From contig NZ_CADIKM010000007.1 of NCBI RefSeq assembly GCF_902859895.1, forward strand, positions 62,001-126,000: a stretch of DNA of 64,000 bases. Direction: 5' to 3'. The DNA comes from Pararobbsia alpina (GTDB lineage Bacteria; Pseudomonadota; Gammaproteobacteria; Burkholderiales; Burkholderiaceae). The position numbers were made by a program, and so were the translations under genes. The notes below the pieces were generated by a model that saw only the letters and a program-made list of their open reading frames with translations, did not search any database and was not told the DNA's origin. Shown here in pieces: positions 1 through 8,720 of the stretch. The number at the start of each line of letters is the position of its first letter. Positions within the stretch are counted from its first letter, which is position 1.

Positions 1-1
1 G

Positions 2-631
2 ATCGCGATTTTCGTCGCGATGGTGCTCGATGGCATGGACGGCCGCGTCGCGCGGATGACCCATACGCAGAGCGCTTTCGGCGAGCAGTTCGACAGTCTG
101 TCGGACATGGTGTCGTTTGGCGTGGCGCCCTCACTGGTGATCTACGAATGGATCCTGCGCGATCTCGGCCGTTGGGGCTGGCTCGCGGCGTTTGTTTATT
201 GTGCAGGTGCCGCCTTGCGGCTCGCGCGTTTCAACGCGAATATCGGGGTGGTCGACAAGCGCTTTTTCCAGGGTCTGCCAAGCCCCGCGTCGGCCGCGCT
301 GATCGCGGGGTTTGTCTGGCTCGCGTCCGACAACCGCGTGCCGGTGAATCTCTCGTGGCTGCCGTGGATCGCGTTCGTGCTGACAATTTATGCGGGCGTG
401 ACGATGGTTTCGAACGCGCCGTTCTATAGTGGAAAGGCGTTCAATGTGCGGCACCGCGTACCGTTTGGCGTGATCCTGCTGGTCGTCGTAGCGTTTGTCG
501 CGGTGTCCTCCGATCCGCCGATCGTGTTGTTCGGGCTGTTCGTGCTGTATGGGCTGTCGGGCTACCTCTACTGGGGTTACCAGTTGCTGCGCGGCCGGCC
601 AAACCCCGCGCGGACCGTGACGGACCGCTAG
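2..631 (+). CDS. pssA: CDP-diacylglycerol-serine O-phosphatidyltransferase, 5' end outside window
   Basis: Makes phosphatidylserine from CDP-diacylglycerol and serine, the precursor of phosphatidylethanolamine, in the inner membrane. The frame is open from base 2 and the first ATG seen (base 20) lies inside the conserved region, so the true start is left of the window. The CDP-alcohol phosphotransferase signature D-G-x2-A-R-x8-G-x3-D-x3-D is complete just after that ATG (DGRVAR, then G, D, D at the right spacing). Several hydrophobic helices follow and the tail is basic. Its position directly before leuA is typical of Burkholderiaceae. The reading frame is intact to its TAG stop. Confidence 0.93.
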   Translation: MAIFVAMVLDGMDGRVARMTHTQSAFGEQFDSLSDMVSFGVAPSLVIYEWILRDLGRWGWLAAFVYCAGAALRLARFNANIGVVDKRFFQGLPSPASAALIAGFVWLASDNRVPVNLSWLPWIAFVLTIYAGVTMVSNAPFYSGKAFNVRHRVPFGVILLVVVAFVAVSSDPPIVLFGLFVLYGLSGYLYWGYQLLRGRPNPARTVTDR

Positions 632-707
632 CCGGGCGTTGGCACCCGGCGGCCAGGCGGGAAGTCGGGAAGTCGGCATCGAACGCGGTATTGAATTTTG
701 TGCGTTG

Positions 708-727
708 CAGGCGCCTCGCCGCGCCTG
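708..727 (+). other. GC-rich hairpin before leuA
   Basis: CAGGCGC and GCGCCTG can pair around a 6-base loop in the 131-base gap between pssA and leuA. No T-run follows, so it is either a weak pssA 3' hairpin or a leuA leader structure. I saw no convincing Leu-codon leader peptide here. Confidence 0.35.
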
Positions 728-762
728 AGTTATTCTGATAAGCAGGACCGAGGACCCCCACC

Positions 763-2304
763 ATGGCAGACAAACTGTTTATTTTCGACACGACGCTCCG
801 TGACGGCGAGCAATCGCCCGGCGCTTCGATGACCAAGGACGAGAAGATTCGCATCGCCAAGCAACTCGAACGGCTCAAGGTCGATGTGATCGAGGCGGGT
901 TTTGCGGCGAGTTCGATGGGCGATTTCGAAGCGATTCGTGCGATTGCGGCGACCGTGCGCGACAGCACGGTCTGCTCGCTGGCTCGCGCAAACGACAAGG
1001 ACATCCAGCGTGCCGCCGATGCGCTCGCCGGGTCCGACAACAAGCGAATCCATACGTTTATCGCGACTTCGCCGCTCCATATGGAGAAGAAGCTGCGGAT
1101 GACGCCGGACCAGGTGTTCGAGCAGGCGCGCACGGCTGTTCGCTTCGCGCGCAAGTTCACAGACAACGTCGAATTTTCCCCTGAAGACGGCAGCCGTTCG
1201 GAGTTCGACTTCCTGTGCCGCGTGCTCGAAGCCGTGATCGCGGAAGGGGCGACGACCATCAATATTGCCGATACGGTCGGTTATGCGGTGCCCGAACTCT
1301 ACGGCCAGCTCGTGAAGAAGCTGCGCGAACGCGTGCCGAATTCGGACAAGGCGGTCTGGTCGGTGCACTGCCACAACGATCTCGGCATGGCTGTCGCGAA
1401 TTCGCTGGCTGGCGTGCAGATCGGCGGCGCGCGTCAGGTCGAGTGCACGATCAACGGTCTGGGCGAGCGCGCGGGCAATACCTCGCTCGAAGAGATCGTG
1501 ATGGCGGTGAAGACGCGCAAGGACTATTACGGCCTCGAGCTCGGCATCGACACGACACAGATCGTGCCGGCTTCGAAGATGGTTTCGCAGGTCACGGGTT
1601 TTGTCGTGCAGCCGAACAAGGCGGTGGTCGGCGCGAATGCGTTTGCGCACGCGTCGGGGATCCATCAGGACGGCGTGCTCAAGGCGCGCGATACCTACGA
1701 GATCATGCGTGCCGAAGATGTGGGCTGGGCGACGAACAAGATCGTGCTTGGCAAGCTGTCCGGGCGCAACGCGTTCAAGCAGCGCCTGCAGGAACTCGGC
1801 GTCGAGTTCGAGAGTGAGACCGATGTGAACGCCGCGTTTGTCCGCTTCAAGGATCTGGCCGACAAGAAGGCCGAGATCTTTGACGAGGACATCCTGTCGA
1901 TCGTCTCCGACGAAGCCGCCGCTGCGCACCTGCAGGAGTACTTCCGCTTCGTCTCGTTGTCGCAGCGCTCGGAAACCGGCGAGCGTCCGCACGCAAAGAT
2001 CGTCATCTCGGTCGACGGCAAGGAAGTCACGGGCGACTGCGACGGCAACGGGCCGGTCGACGCGACGCTGAATGCGATCGAAAGCCAGGTGGCAAGCGGC
2101 GCGGAGCTGATCCTGTATTCGGTGAACGCGATCACCACCGGCACGCAGGCCCAGGGCGAAGTGACCGTGCGCCTCTCGAAGAGCGGCCGCATCGTCAACG
2201 GCGTCGGCACCGACCCGGACATCGTCGCCGCCTCGGCCAAGGCCTACCTCGCCGCGCTGAACCGCCTCCAGTCGAAGACGGAAAAGCTCAATCCGCAGTT
2301 GTAG
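763..2304 (+). CDS. leuA: 2-isopropylmalate synthase
   Basis: First committed step of leucine synthesis: condenses acetyl-CoA with 2-ketoisovalerate to 2-isopropylmalate in the cytoplasm. The protein has 513 residues, the usual bacterial LeuA1 length. The DRE-TIM metallolyase opening DTTLRDGEQ is at residues 9-17 and the metal-binding HCHND motif near residue 202. The last ~130 residues form the LeuA regulatory domain, the family's site for leucine feedback. The start follows a purine-rich AGGACCGAGGA stretch. A strong terminator lies 17 bases after the stop, so it ends its transcription unit. leuC lies about 60 kb away at the other end of the window. Confidence 0.97.
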   Translation: MADKLFIFDTTLRDGEQSPGASMTKDEKIRIAKQLERLKVDVIEAGFAASSMGDFEAIRAIAATVRDSTVCSLARANDKDIQRAADALAGSDNKRIHTFIATSPLHMEKKLRMTPDQVFEQARTAVRFARKFTDNVEFSPEDGSRSEFDFLCRVLEAVIAEGATTINIADTVGYAVPELYGQLVKKLRERVPNSDKAVWSVHCHNDLGMAVANSLAGVQIGGARQVECTINGLGERAGNTSLEEIVMAVKTRKDYYGLELGIDTTQIVPASKMVSQVTGFVVQPNKAVVGANAFAHASGIHQDGVLKARDTYEIMRAEDVGWATNKIVLGKLSGRNAFKQRLQELGVEFESETDVNAAFVRFKDLADKKAEIFDEDILSIVSDEAAAAHLQEYFRFVSLSQRSETGERPHAKIVISVDGKEVTGDCDGNGPVDATLNAIESQVASGAELILYSVNAITTGTQAQGEVTVRLSKSGRIVNGVGTDPDIVAASAKAYLAALNRLQSKTEKLNPQL

Positions 2305-2320
2305 TCTCGCGAAAATCGGG

Positions 2321-2353
2321 AACAAAAACAGCCGCTCAGCGGCTGTTTTTGTT
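2321..2353 (+). terminator. Rho-independent terminator of leuA
   Basis: A near-perfect inverted repeat: A-rich arm, core AACAGCCGCT, then AGCGGCTGTT followed by TTTGTT. The A-rich 5' arm means it could also work from the minus strand for the response regulator gene that ends at 2487. Confidence 0.9.
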
Positions 2354-2486
2354 CGTATTGGACGTCAATACATTTTGCCACTCGAGGTCAGGGGCCGCGG
2401 CCTAGGCCGCCGTCTCAGGCAAGCGCCAAACCCGCTGTCCACCATCGCTGATGCCACAAAGCGGCGGACCGGTCCGAGCGGCGGTC

Positions 2487-3545
2487 CTATCTCGAACTCG
2501 CATGCACTGCGATTGCCGCGGCTGCCGCACGGGTTTCCACGTTCAGCTTGGCGAAGATGTGTTCGAGGTGTTTGTTCACGGTCCGCGGGGCCATGCCGAT
2601 GATCTCGCCGATGTCGCGGTTCGTCTTACCGCGCGAGAGCCATAACAGCACCTCCGCTTCGCGCGCGGTAAGGCCGAAGCGGCTCGCGAGGTCGATGGTC
2701 TGCGTGGCGTCGTCAAACTCCTCGAGCAGGATCACCCAGTCACCACGCGTGGCACGGCCCAGCACGCGTGCGACACGACGCACGCCGTCCTGGACGGCGT
2801 CGAAGCTCAGCTGAGGGTTGGCCCCGTCTTCGATCCATCGCGCGAACCAGTCGCGCAACAACGGCGGGAGCACTGCGGCCACGGCGGGAGAGGACGCCGG
2901 CGAAAACGATGACGCTGCCAAGGGCAAGGACGAGGGCAAAGAGGAGGGCGAGGGCGACGTGGCGGGAAGCGCGTTCCACATGGATACCAAACGCTGCCGC
3001 GCCAGCTCGCTCTGCCATGAGATTTCGCCATTGCTGCGCGCGATCAGCGCCGCCTTCATGCCCATTTCGAGCACGAGATCGGCCTGCCGCTGGGCCTGCG
3101 AGCGCTGCACGTGCGCGGCGATGCGCGCGACGACCTCGTTGGGCCGCACGGGCTTGGTCACATAGTCCACACCCCCGACACGAAAACCCTGGACCACATG
3201 CTCGCTGTCCGTCAGCGCCGTCATGAAAATGACCGGCAGATGCCGGTTGCGCGGCTCGGCCTTGATCAGCCTGCAGGTTGCAAAGCCGTCCATGCCCGGC
3301 ATCATCGCATCGAGCAGCACGGCATCGGGCGTGATGAGATTGAGCCGCTCGAGCGCGGATACGCCATCGAGCGCGACCAGTACCGCATAGCCCGCGGCCT
3401 GCAAGGTATCGGACAGCAACGCGAGATTATCGGGCGTGTCGTCGACGATCAGGATCACCGGCTTGTTATCCGGCAACGCCGGCAACGTCGGCAAAGGCGG
3501 CAAGGTACCGGACAGCACGCGGATCGATTCGTCGTGGCTAAGCAT
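2487..3545 (-). CDS. LuxR/NarL-type response regulator, partner of the NCS1-kinase
   Basis: DNA-binding response regulator of 352 residues. The receiver has the acidic pair (LIVDD), phospho-acceptor Asp79 (LLDAMMPG), FMTAL and the conserved Lys in VTKPV. A Ser/Pro/Ala-rich linker (SPSPSS, SLPSSLPL) of unusual composition follows. The C-terminal LuxR helix-turn-helix begins LTAREAEVLL and includes TNRDIG and RTVNKHLEHIF. I chose the ATG at 3545 rather than the upstream ATG at 3584: it overlaps the kinase stop by 8 bases and has GGAG seven bases before it, so translation is probably coupled. It is inferred to receive phosphate from that kinase and to control the divergent urt-fmd operon. Confidence 0.88.
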   Translation of the reverse strand: MLSHDESIRVLSGTLPPLPTLPALPDNKPVILIVDDTPDNLALLSDTLQAAGYAVLVALDGVSALERLNLITPDAVLLDAMMPGMDGFATCRLIKAEPRNRHLPVIFMTALTDSEHVVQGFRVGGVDYVTKPVRPNEVVARIAAHVQRSQAQRQADLVLEMGMKAALIARSNGEISWQSELARQRLVSMWNALPATSPSPSSLPSSLPLAASSFSPASSPAVAAVLPPLLRDWFARWIEDGANPQLSFDAVQDGVRRVARVLGRATRGDWVILLEEFDDATQTIDLASRFGLTAREAEVLLWLSRGKTNRDIGEIIGMAPRTVNKHLEHIFAKLNVETRAAAAAIAVHASSR

Positions 3546-6500
3546 GATCAGGCTCCGTGGGAGAGGCTTCGAGCAGTCGTGCAAGTTCCGCTAGCCGAAA
3601 GCGCTGGGCGAGCAAGCGCAAAGGTTCGAGCGTGCCCGCGAGCGACGGCATTTCGCGGCGCGCTTCGTCAAGTCGTTCGATCACACCCTGCAAATAACCC
3701 ATCGCCAGCAAGCCCTGCAGTTGCTCGCGCAGGGCGGCGGGCAGCGGTGGTCTCAGGGTCTTCGCCTCGTCGACGTCGACCCATTCGAGTTCCAGCAGGG
3801 TAGCAAGCTTGTCGAGCAGCAGGGGAAGATGCAGTGGCTTGGCCAGATAGTCGTCACAGCCTGCAATGGCCCCTTTCTCGCGATCGTCGGCGAAGGCGTT
3901 CGCCGACAGGATCAGGATCGGTGCGGCCGAGAGCGCGTGACTGCGAATCAGCTGGCTCGCCTCGAAGCCGTCCATGGCGGGCATCGAGACGTCCATCACA
4001 ATGAGGTCGGCCACTTCGGTCGCGAGCCACTGCAGCGCAGCGGGTCCGCTGGTGGCCTCGACGACATGAAATCCGAGCGGCACCAGCGCACTGGTCAGAA
4101 TGCGCCGTTGGTCCGAAAGGTCGTCGACCACGAGGATCGTCCGACGCGGCCCGACATAGCCATTGACCTGATGCGAACGTCCCGCGAGCCACTGCGGCGC
4201 GCGGACCTCGGGCATGAACAGCTTGACGATGAACCGCGTCCCCTTGCCGACCTCGCTTTCGACCTGCAGATCGCCCCCCATCAAACCGGTGAGCAGCCGG
4301 CAGATTGTCAGGCCGAGCCCCGCGCCGTGGTCATGATCGCTTGCGTTCGCACCGCGTTCGAACGGCAGGAACAGTCGCTCGAGTTCGAGGGGCGGGATGC
4401 CCGGCCCCGTATCGACGATCTCGAACGTCGCGGTTTCCCATGCATACGAGGCGCGCACTTGCACCGAGCCGCACGGCGTGAAACGGATGGCATTGCCGAT
4501 CAGGTTGATCAGTATCTGCCGGACACGCTTTTCATCAGCCCGGACCACTTCGGGCATCCGCCCATGCGCCCGCAACTCGAATTGGAGACCCTTGTCCGTC
4601 GCTTGCGGCTCGAGCATCGCCGAAAGTTCGGTGATAAACGCTGGCAGCGCGACCTCGGTCACATTGAGTTGCAGCTTGCCGGCCTCGATGCGCGCCACGT
4701 CAAGCAATCCATCGACGAGCGCAAGCAGATGTTCGCCGCTCCGATGGATGGTCGCGATCGCATTGCGTTTGGGCGGCACGAGTTCAGCACCGTCCTGCAG
4801 CAGCAACTGCGCATAACCCAAGATGCTGTTGAGTGGTGTGCGCAATTCGTGACTGAGTCCAGTCACATACCGGCTCTTCGCGCGGTTCGCCGATTCTGCC
4901 GCCGCGCTGGCCTGCTGGAGCGCGGCGTCGGTCTTGCGGTGTGCCTCGATTTCCTGCATCAGCAGTTCGGTCTGCCGTTCGGACTCTTCCTGCGTGACCT
5001 CGCGGCTTTCATTGGCAAGCACGATCCACCAGACGCCGATGCAGCCGACCAGCGCGAGTGCAAAGAATGCCGTCACGTAGCCGCGCAACAGAGTGGAGCG
5101 CGCCAGCATCGTGGTCGCGTCGAGGTCCTGCGCGCTTTGAAACCAGGCCAGATACAGCACGCCGCCCAGCAAGCCGAGGACGATCACGAGCACGCCCGTG
5201 TACCGCGCCAGCCGAAGCGTCGTCGCGTTGAGCTTGAGCCGGGGAAACAGCGTCTTGAGCAGGCGGTTGAGCTGGGCGGAGATACGTGCATCAGGCTTGC
5301 ACGAATCGTTGCAACGGGAATCGAGCGAGCAGCACAGCGAACAGATCGAGCCTGCATAGGCGGGGCAGTGCGCCATGTCATCGCGTTCGAATTCATTCTC
5401 GCAGATCACACATCGCAGCACGGCACCCGGCTCGAGCGCGCGATCGTCGCGCGCAAGGTAGTACTTGCCACGCGTCGCGATCGCGATCAACGGCGCGCTG
5501 ACGAAAGCGATGACCAGCGCGATGAACGGCGAGAGCGCCTCGGCGGTCGGGCCGAACAGGCCCGCATGCGAGAGCGCCGCGACGATTGACGCGATCAGCA
5601 TCGCGCCGACCCCCACCGGATTGATGTCGTAGAGGTGGGCACGCTTGAACTCGATGTAGGGCGGGCTGTAGCCAAGCGGCTTGTTGATCACGAGGTCGCC
5701 GACCAGCGCACCGATCCAGGCAATCGCGACGCTCGAGTAGAGCGCGAGGACCTTGCTGATCACCGCGAACACGCCCATTTCGACGAGCAGCAGCGCAATC
5801 AGCACATTGAAGACGAGCCAGACAATGCGCCCTGGATGGCTATGTGTAAGACGCGCGAAGAAATTCGACCACGCGAGCGAGCCCGCATAGGCATTGGTCA
5901 CATTGATTTTCATCTGCGAGACGACAACGAGCAGCGTCATGGCGGCCAGCGCGCCCTCGGGCGAGCCGATCACATAGTGATAGGCGACCAGATACATCTG
6001 CGTCGGCTCGCTCGCGTGAGCGGGGTCGATCTCGTGCTGGATCGCGAGAAACGCGAGGAGTGCGCCGCCAAGCATCTTGAGCGCGCCGGGTACGATCCAG
6101 CCGGGACCCGCGCAAAGCATCGCGATCCACCAGCGTGTGCGGTTCGCACGGGTCTTCGGCGGCAGGAAGCGCAGGAAGTCGACCTGCTCGCCAATCTGCA
6201 CCACGAGCGAGAATGCGACCGTGCATCCCGCACCGAAAGCCAACAGATTGAATTCCCGCCCGTCGGCGGCCATGCCCCCGAAGCTCGCCCATTGCGAGAG
6301 CACGTGCGGCTCCTTCCAGAGCACCGCGGCATAGGGCACCACGAGCAGGACGATCCAGAGCGGCTGAGTCCAGCCCTGCAGCCGGTTGATCAGCGTGATA
6401 CCGAAGGTGACGATCGGGATCACGACCACCGCACTCACGATATAGGCGATCGGCAGCGGGATATGGAAATACAACTCGAGCGCGAGCGACATGATCGCCG

Positions 6501-6960
6501 ATTCGAGTGCGAAGAAGATAAACGTGAAGACCGCGTAGGCCAGCGAGGTCACGGTCGAGCCGATATAGCCGAACCCCGCGCCGCGCGTGAGCAGGTCCAT
6601 GTCGATGCCGAAGCGCGCCGCGTAATAGCTGATCGGCAAGCCCGTCAGGAAGATCAACAACGACACCGTGATGATCGCCCACACCGCATTGGTGAAGCCG
6701 TAGTTGACGACCAGCGTGCCGCCGATTGCCTCGAGCGCGAGGAAGGACACTGCGCCTAGCGCCGTATTCGCGACGCGGAATTCCGACCATCGCCGGAACG
6801 AGCGCGGCGTGAAGCGCAGCGCATAGTCTTCGAGAGTTTCGTCGCCGACCCAGGCGTTGTAGTCGCGCCGGATCTTGATGATGCGCTGCGTGCCGACCTG
6901 CGCGCCACCCTGTGGCGGCGACGGTGCGGCGCGACTCTCGCTTGCTTCCATTTGGTGCAT
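3538..6960 (-). CDS. NCS1 permease-hybrid histidine kinase fusion
   Basis: A 1140-residue membrane sensor. Residues ~40-505 look like a complete NCS1 (cytosine/allantoin/uracil type) permease with about twelve hydrophobic helices. Residues ~517-555 hold eight cysteines (CVIC, HC, CSLCC, RC, SC), resembling a zinc site. Two more helices (near 587 and 630) and a helical linker lead to HisKA (His704 in LSHELRTPLN), the ATPase lobe (NLIGNA, DTGPGIP, GAGLGL) and a receiver with Asp990 (VMDVSMPAMDG). The ~85-residue tail is helical but shows no Hpt-type His. The start at 6960 has AAGGG six bases upstream; 6951 (MEAS) is the alternative. Divergent from urtA and overlapping its regulator. Substrate specificity is inference. 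Confidence 0.9.
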   Translation of the reverse strand: MHQMEASESRAAPSPPQGGAQVGTQRIIKIRRDYNAWVGDETLEDYALRFTPRSFRRWSEFRVANTALGAVSFLALEAIGGTLVVNYGFTNAVWAIITVSLLIFLTGLPISYYAARFGIDMDLLTRGAGFGYIGSTVTSLAYAVFTFIFFALESAIMSLALELYFHIPLPIAYIVSAVVVIPIVTFGITLINRLQGWTQPLWIVLLVVPYAAVLWKEPHVLSQWASFGGMAADGREFNLLAFGAGCTVAFSLVVQIGEQVDFLRFLPPKTRANRTRWWIAMLCAGPGWIVPGALKMLGGALLAFLAIQHEIDPAHASEPTQMYLVAYHYVIGSPEGALAAMTLLVVVSQMKINVTNAYAGSLAWSNFFARLTHSHPGRIVWLVFNVLIALLLVEMGVFAVISKVLALYSSVAIAWIGALVGDLVINKPLGYSPPYIEFKRAHLYDINPVGVGAMLIASIVAALSHAGLFGPTAEALSPFIALVIAFVSAPLIAIATRGKYYLARDDRALEPGAVLRCVICENEFERDDMAHCPAYAGSICSLCCSLDSRCNDSCKPDARISAQLNRLLKTLFPRLKLNATTLRLARYTGVLVIVLGLLGGVLYLAWFQSAQDLDATTMLARSTLLRGYVTAFFALALVGCIGVWWIVLANESREVTQEESERQTELLMQEIEAHRKTDAALQQASAAAESANRAKSRYVTGLSHELRTPLNSILGYAQLLLQDGAELVPPKRNAIATIHRSGEHLLALVDGLLDVARIEAGKLQLNVTEVALPAFITELSAMLEPQATDKGLQFELRAHGRMPEVVRADEKRVRQILINLIGNAIRFTPCGSVQVRASYAWETATFEIVDTGPGIPPLELERLFLPFERGANASDHDHGAGLGLTICRLLTGLMGGDLQVESEVGKGTRFIVKLFMPEVRAPQWLAGRSHQVNGYVGPRRTILVVDDLSDQRRILTSALVPLGFHVVEATSGPAALQWLATEVADLIVMDVSMPAMDGFEASQLIRSHALSAAPILILSANAFADDREKGAIAGCDDYLAKPLHLPLLLDKLATLLELEWVDVDEAKTLRPPLPAALREQLQGLLAMGYLQGVIERLDEARREMPSLAGTLEPLRLLAQRFRLAELARLLEASPTEPDHA

Positions 6961-7195
6961 CAGCGCCCTTGCATCACGCGTTCGGAGATTGGGTGCAGCC
7001 GAATGCAAGTTGCATTCCACCGAGCCCGGTCTCGCGTCTACTTCGCTACCCGGCGCGATTGTAGGAGGTGGGAATTGCGCACGCCCTACGTCAAGTGACG
7101 TATTCATCTGCACATATTGAAACCCTAAATTCCGTCCAACGACACCGGCTGCATGACCAGCGCGTCGCCCGACCACACGATTACAGGAGAATTCA
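6961..7195. promoter_or_regulatory. Divergent control region, kinase versus urtA
   Basis: This 235-base gap must hold the promoters for both the kinase-regulator pair (leftward) and the urt-fmd operon (rightward). A 16-base palindrome lies in its middle. I found no clear -35/-10 pair and no valid sigma-54 -24/-12 motif. The urtA ribosome site AGGAGA ends close before the ATG at 7196. Confidence 0.6.
7087..7102. promoter_or_regulatory. Palindromic candidate operator, 7-2-7 arrangement
   Basis: TACGTCA-AG-TGACGTA is a perfect inverted repeat of two 7-base half-sites with a 2-base spacer. NarL/LuxR-type regulators are known to bind heptamers beginning TAC in a 7-2-7 layout. It lies 94 bases upstream of urtA and 127 upstream of the kinase start, suiting a site for the neighbouring LuxR-type regulator. 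That assignment is inference. Confidence 0.55.
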
Positions 7196-8455
7196 ATGTC
7201 CGAGCACGATCAGAACGATGCGCTGTCGCCATTGCGACGCAAGTTGATGATGGGCCTTGCCGCCGCGCCGGTACTCGCGGTGCCAGGCATGGCGTGGGCC
7301 CAGCAGTTCCCCACGGCGAAGGTCAACACGACCAAGCTTGCGGTGACGGACACCGAAGTCACCGTCGGCCAGCTTCATTCGGCGACCGGGACGATGGCGA
7401 TCTCCGAAACGGGTTCGATCCAGGCCGAGCGCCTCGCGATCGAGCAGATCAACGCGGCGGGCGGCATTCTCGGCCGCCAGATCAAGATCATCCAGGAAGA
7501 CGGTGCATCGGACTGGCCGACCTTCGCCGAGAAGTCGAAGAAGCTGCTCGAGAACGATCACGTCGCGGCCGTCTTCGGCTGCTGGACTTCGGCCTCGCGT
7601 AAGGCGGTGTTGCCGATCTTCGAGCGCGACAACGGACTGCTCTACTATCCGACTTTCTACGAAGGTCTCGAACAGTCGAAGAACGTGTTCTACACGGGCC
7701 AGGAAGCGACCCAGCAGATTCTCTGGGGCCTGAACTGGGCGCAGCAGACCAAGAAGGCGAAGAGCTTCTTCCTGGTCGGCTCTGACTATATCTGGCCGCG
7801 CACTTCGAGCAAGATCGCGCGCAAGCATATCGAACAGCATCTGACCGGTGCGAAGGTCGTCGGTGAGGAATACTACCCGCTCGGCACGACCAACTTCAAT
7901 TCGCTGATCAACAAGATCAAGATCGCCAAGCCCGACTGCATCTACGCGATCATCGTCGGCGGCTCGAACGTCGCGTTCTACAAGCAACTGAAGGCCGCGG
8001 GAATTACCGCCGACAAGCAGTTCCTGCTGACCATCTCGGTCACCGAAGATGAAGTGCTCGGCATCGGCGGCGAGAATGTCGCGGGTTTCTACTCCGCGAT
8101 GAAGTACTTCGAATCGCTCGACAACGACAACAACAAGAAGTTTGTCGCGGCGTTCAAGGCGAAGTATGGCCCGAAGTCGGTGATCGGCGACGTCACACAG
8201 GCAGCGTACCTCGGCCCCTGGCTCTGGAAGGCAGCATGCGAGAAAGCGGGCAGCTTCGATGTCGACAAGGTGGTGGCCGCATCGGCGGGCATCGAACTCA
8301 AGACTGCACCCGAAGGCTACGTCAAGATCCACCCGAACCATCACCTGTGGAGCCGCACGCGGATCGGCGAAGCCCAGGCCGACGGCCAGTTCAAGGTCGT
8401 GGCCGAGTCGCCGGATCTGATCGAACCGAATCCGTTCCCGAAGGGCTATCAGTAA
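7196..8455 (+). CDS. urtA: Urea/short-chain amide ABC transporter, substrate-binding protein
   Basis: Periplasmic receptor of the importer encoded by this operon; family members bind urea or small amides. 419 residues. The N-terminus carries a twin arginine (Arg14-Arg15 in SPLRRKLM), a hydrophobic stretch and an AWA|QQ cleavage site after residue 35, so Tat export is plausible. The mature part is a type I Leu/Ile/Val-like binding protein of the UrtA branch (TVGQLHSATG, AAVFGCWTSASRK, YYPTFYEGLE). RBS AGGAGA precedes the ATG. First gene of urtABCDE-fmdAB. The formamidase downstream means formamide or acetamide may be a ligand as well as urea. Confidence 0.94.
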   Translation: MSEHDQNDALSPLRRKLMMGLAAAPVLAVPGMAWAQQFPTAKVNTTKLAVTDTEVTVGQLHSATGTMAISETGSIQAERLAIEQINAAGGILGRQIKIIQEDGASDWPTFAEKSKKLLENDHVAAVFGCWTSASRKAVLPIFERDNGLLYYPTFYEGLEQSKNVFYTGQEATQQILWGLNWAQQTKKAKSFFLVGSDYIWPRTSSKIARKHIEQHLTGAKVVGEEYYPLGTTNFNSLINKIKIAKPDCIYAIIVGGSNVAFYKQLKAAGITADKQFLLTISVTEDEVLGIGGENVAGFYSAMKYFESLDNDNNKKFVAAFKAKYGPKSVIGDVTQAAYLGPWLWKAACEKAGSFDVDKVVAASAGIELKTAPEGYVKIHPNHHLWSRTRIGEAQADGQFKVVAESPDLIEPNPFPKGYQ

Positions 8456-8533
8456 ATCGCGACGCGCAAGCGTACGACGTAGCGACGACACACTCAGGTA
8501 CCCGTGACGCGCCGCTCGGACGACAGATGTGAA

Positions 8534-8568
8534 CCGGACAGGCCGTCTCCATGGCGCGACCTGTCCGG
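8534..8568 (+). other. Hairpin between urtA and urtB
   Basis: CCGGACAGG and CCTGTCCGG form a 9-bp perfect stem within the 265-base urtA-urtB gap. There is no T-run directly after it. Such hairpins often protect the binding-protein message or reduce read-through so that receptor exceeds permease. The role here is inferred. Confidence 0.5.
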
Positions 8569-8720
8569 AACTCGCATTTTGCGCGCGCTCAGTGCAGAGG
8601 TGAGGCTGCTCATGTCCGGTGAGGCAGGGTAGGAGACGCAGTAAAGAGCACGTCCGGCTGTCGCGACTAGCGGTGGCCGGGCCTTTCAGAACCCTTAGCG
8701 GACGCTTTCGGGAGAAGTAC

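Noticed and set aside
5635-6759. 374-residue frame opposite the permease part of the kinase
   Set aside because: Same reason: the antisense of a membrane protein gives a charged pseudo-protein. The kinase frame has complete family motifs.
6961-7195. Sigma-54 promoter for urtA, expected for nitrogen genes
   Set aside because: The nearest GG-N10-GC match (near 7070) lacks the rest of the consensus, and no sigma-54 activator domain is present in the regulator.
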